Source: Chloroflexota bacterium (lineage in GTDB: Bacteria > Chloroflexota > Dehalococcoidia > Lucifugimonadales > JADFKI01). Taken from it: a stretch of DNA of 7,143 bases. Position numbers and translations under genes: made by a program. The stretch is taken from assembly GCA_024648655.1 (NCBI GenBank), contig JAGGDZ010000301.1:1-7143 (forward strand), written 5' to 3'. A model generated the notes under the pieces. It did no database searches and had not been told where the DNA came from. It saw only the letters and a program-made list of their open reading frames with translations. This document shows, one piece after another, positions 6,383 through 7,143 of the stretch. The first letter of the stretch is position 1. Every line of letters begins with the position of its first letter.

Positions 6383-6436
6383 CGTCTAATGCCTATTGAC
6401 GTCTAATGCCCCTCGTCTAAAGTCTATTCTATTGAC
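6383..6436. repeat. Imperfect direct repeats around CGTCTAATGCC and CTATTGAC
   Basis: CGTCTAATGCC occurs at 6383-6393 and 6400-6410 (17-bp period), with a shortened CGTCTAA at 6414-6420. CTATTGAC occurs at 6393-6400 and again at 6429-6436, the second copy supplying most of the -35 box of the promoter listed next. Confidence 0.6.
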
Positions 6437-6460
6437 AGCAGCCATTGGAAACTATATCAA
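6432..6460 (+). promoter_or_regulatory. Candidate promoter for the small reading frame downstream
   Basis: A perfect -35 TTGACA (6432-6437), a 17-bp spacer and TATCAA (6455-6460, 4 of 6) place a transcript start near 6467. That start lies downstream of the ATG at 6464 and suits the ATG at 6516, which has a good ribosome binding site. Confidence 0.45.
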
Positions 6461-6515
6461 AGTATGTCCATCGAGCGTTTTGGCTTGCGAATAACATACC
6501 GCAGGGAGTTTAGCG

Positions 6516-6691
6516 ATGACAGAGGGATTGGAAACGAGGGTTGCGCGGTTAGGAGGAGAGGTCGCTCACATCGTCAAGTAGTGATCGAAGGTATCGATAA
6601 CCGGCAACTCGCAACCGTGTGTCTGCAAGCTGCCACACTGTTAGCCCACGCCGTTGGCAATGAAAGCGGCGAATGTAGCGCCTGTCAATAG
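6516..6691 (+). pseudogene. Possible frameshifted small gene
   Basis: An ATG at 6516 with AGGGAG (6503-6508) 7 nt upstream opens a 21-codon frame that begins MTEGLETRVARLGGEVAH and stops at 6579-6581. The pattern resembles the coiled-coil start of many small proteins (LETRVARLEGEVAH). In the next frame, from about 6580, the reading continues as IEGIDNRQLATVCLQAATLL and ends in ESGECSACQ with TAG at 6689-6691. Joined by one frameshift near 6575-6582 the product would be roughly 57 residues. Alternatives are a 75-residue frame from ATG 6464 (no ribosome binding site, Arg-rich and unlike a normal protein start), a real 21-residue peptide, or chance. No family is identified. Confidence 0.3.
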
Positions 6692-6726
6692 TTGACTCCT
6701 AATCGCCTCGGGCATCAGGTTAGAAA

Positions 6727-7143
6727 ATGTCGACGATCTTCACATACAATAATCCATTGGTCCCGACAGTGCTTATCATTGTCGCAGGCATGATGATAGC
6801 AATTTACGGAATGGCGCGGCCGGCTGCTCCCGTTCCAGTCCCTATAGAGACGCCCACAGCGACCATTACGCCCACCGCCACGCACACAGCGACGCCCACA
6901 CCTACGCCCGAGCCTGCCGCCGCTGCAAACACGGCGACGCGCACGGCAACGCGTACCGCCACAAACACGGCGACGCGCACGGCAACGCGCACCGCCACAA
7001 ACACGGCGACGCACACTGCCACAAACACGGTGACGCCTACCGCCACAAACACGGTGACACCTACCGCCACGCACACGGCGACGCCCACGGTGACGCCTAC
7101 CGCCACGCACATGGCGACGCCCACACCTACACATACACCTGAA
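6727..7143 (+). CDS. Membrane-anchored Thr/Ala/Pro-rich protein, 5' part only
   Basis: The frame is open from ATG 6727 to the window edge (139 codons, no stop), so the C-terminus is missing. Residues about 8-28 (NPLVPTVLIIVAGMMIAIYG) form one hydrophobic segment: an uncleaved N-terminal anchor or signal-anchor. From about residue 40 onward the protein is low-complexity Thr, Ala and Pro with some Asn, Arg and His (TATPTPTP, NTATRTATRTATNTAT), which would form an extended extracytoplasmic stalk, possibly O-glycosylated. Such tracts commonly link an anchor to an outer domain in Chloroflexota; that domain would lie beyond 7143. The start has only a weak AGG about 7 nt upstream. An antisense gene is unlikely because the opposite frames give only Arg/Cys/Gly or Val/Ala repeats. 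Function unknown. Confidence 0.72.
   Translation, partial: MSTIFTYNNPLVPTVLIIVAGMMIAIYGMARPAAPVPVPIETPTATITPTATHTATPTPTPEPAAAANTATRTATRTATNTATRTATRTATNTATHTATNTVTPTATNTVTPTATHTATPTVTPTATHMATPTPTHTPE
6925..7140 (+). repeat. In-frame coding minisatellite built on 12-bp steps
   Basis: Successive units start at 6925 (36 bp), 6961 (36), 6997 (24), 7021 (24), 7045 (24), 7069 (36) and 7105 (36). Most begin ACAAACACGG or ACGCACACGG and end near ACCGCC. The first two differ at only a few bases. All unit lengths are multiples of 12, so gain or loss keeps the reading frame and changes only the length of the Thr-rich stalk. Confidence 0.85.

Noticed and set aside
6715..7134. Minus-strand open frames opposite the Thr-rich tract (Cys/Arg/Gly-rich and Val/Ala-rich)
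   Set aside because: Both are translations of the minisatellite in the wrong strand. The plus frame has a proper hydrophobic anchor followed by a Thr/Pro tract of known type.

Overview
The window looks like a chromosomal segment of a moderately GC-rich bacterium, most likely a Chloroflexota member of the Dehalococcoidia/SAR202 type. That assignment is an inference. It rests on the branched-chain 2-oxoacid dehydrogenase genes with an adjacent lipB, a luciferase-like flavin oxidoreductase, a membrane-anchored protein with a long Thr/Ala/Pro tract of the kind common in Chloroflexota, and intergenic DNA full of short repeats. No rRNA, tRNA, CRISPR array, transposase or phage gene is visible.

Left half (20-4157, minus strand): a four-gene operon read right to left, E1 alpha, E1 beta, E2, lipB. 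The E1 and E2 sequences match branched-chain 2-oxoacid dehydrogenase better than pyruvate dehydrogenase. LipB makes octanoyl-protein, the precursor of the lipoyl group that E2 needs, so the operon joins an enzyme to the first step of its own cofactor attachment. Neither the E3 subunit (dihydrolipoamide dehydrogenase) nor lipA is in the window. A good sigma-70-type promoter (TTGACG, 18 bp, TATAAT) lies just upstream of E1 alpha. The E2 stop codon directly abuts the lipB ATG.

Middle (4158-4726): a 569-bp divergent intergenic region with no convincing gene. It holds the operon promoter, a 12-bp unit repeated four times, tandem duplications of 14, 18 and 15 bp, and a hairpin element whose near-copy lies between the E1 alpha and E1 beta genes.

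Right half (4727-7143, plus strand): an LLM-class (bacterial luciferase-like) flavin-dependent oxidoreductase; a 146-residue, three-helix membrane protein of a family I recognise only by its conserved pattern; a short region with a promoter, a ribosome binding site and a probably frameshifted small gene; and the first 139 codons of a membrane-anchored Thr-rich protein that runs off the window. The right-hand genes have no evident metabolic link to the operon.

The most unusual signals are the dispersed hairpin repeat, the frequency of short tandem duplications in intergenic DNA, and the likely decayed small gene near 6516-6691. I see no clear case for a wholly new multi-gene system.
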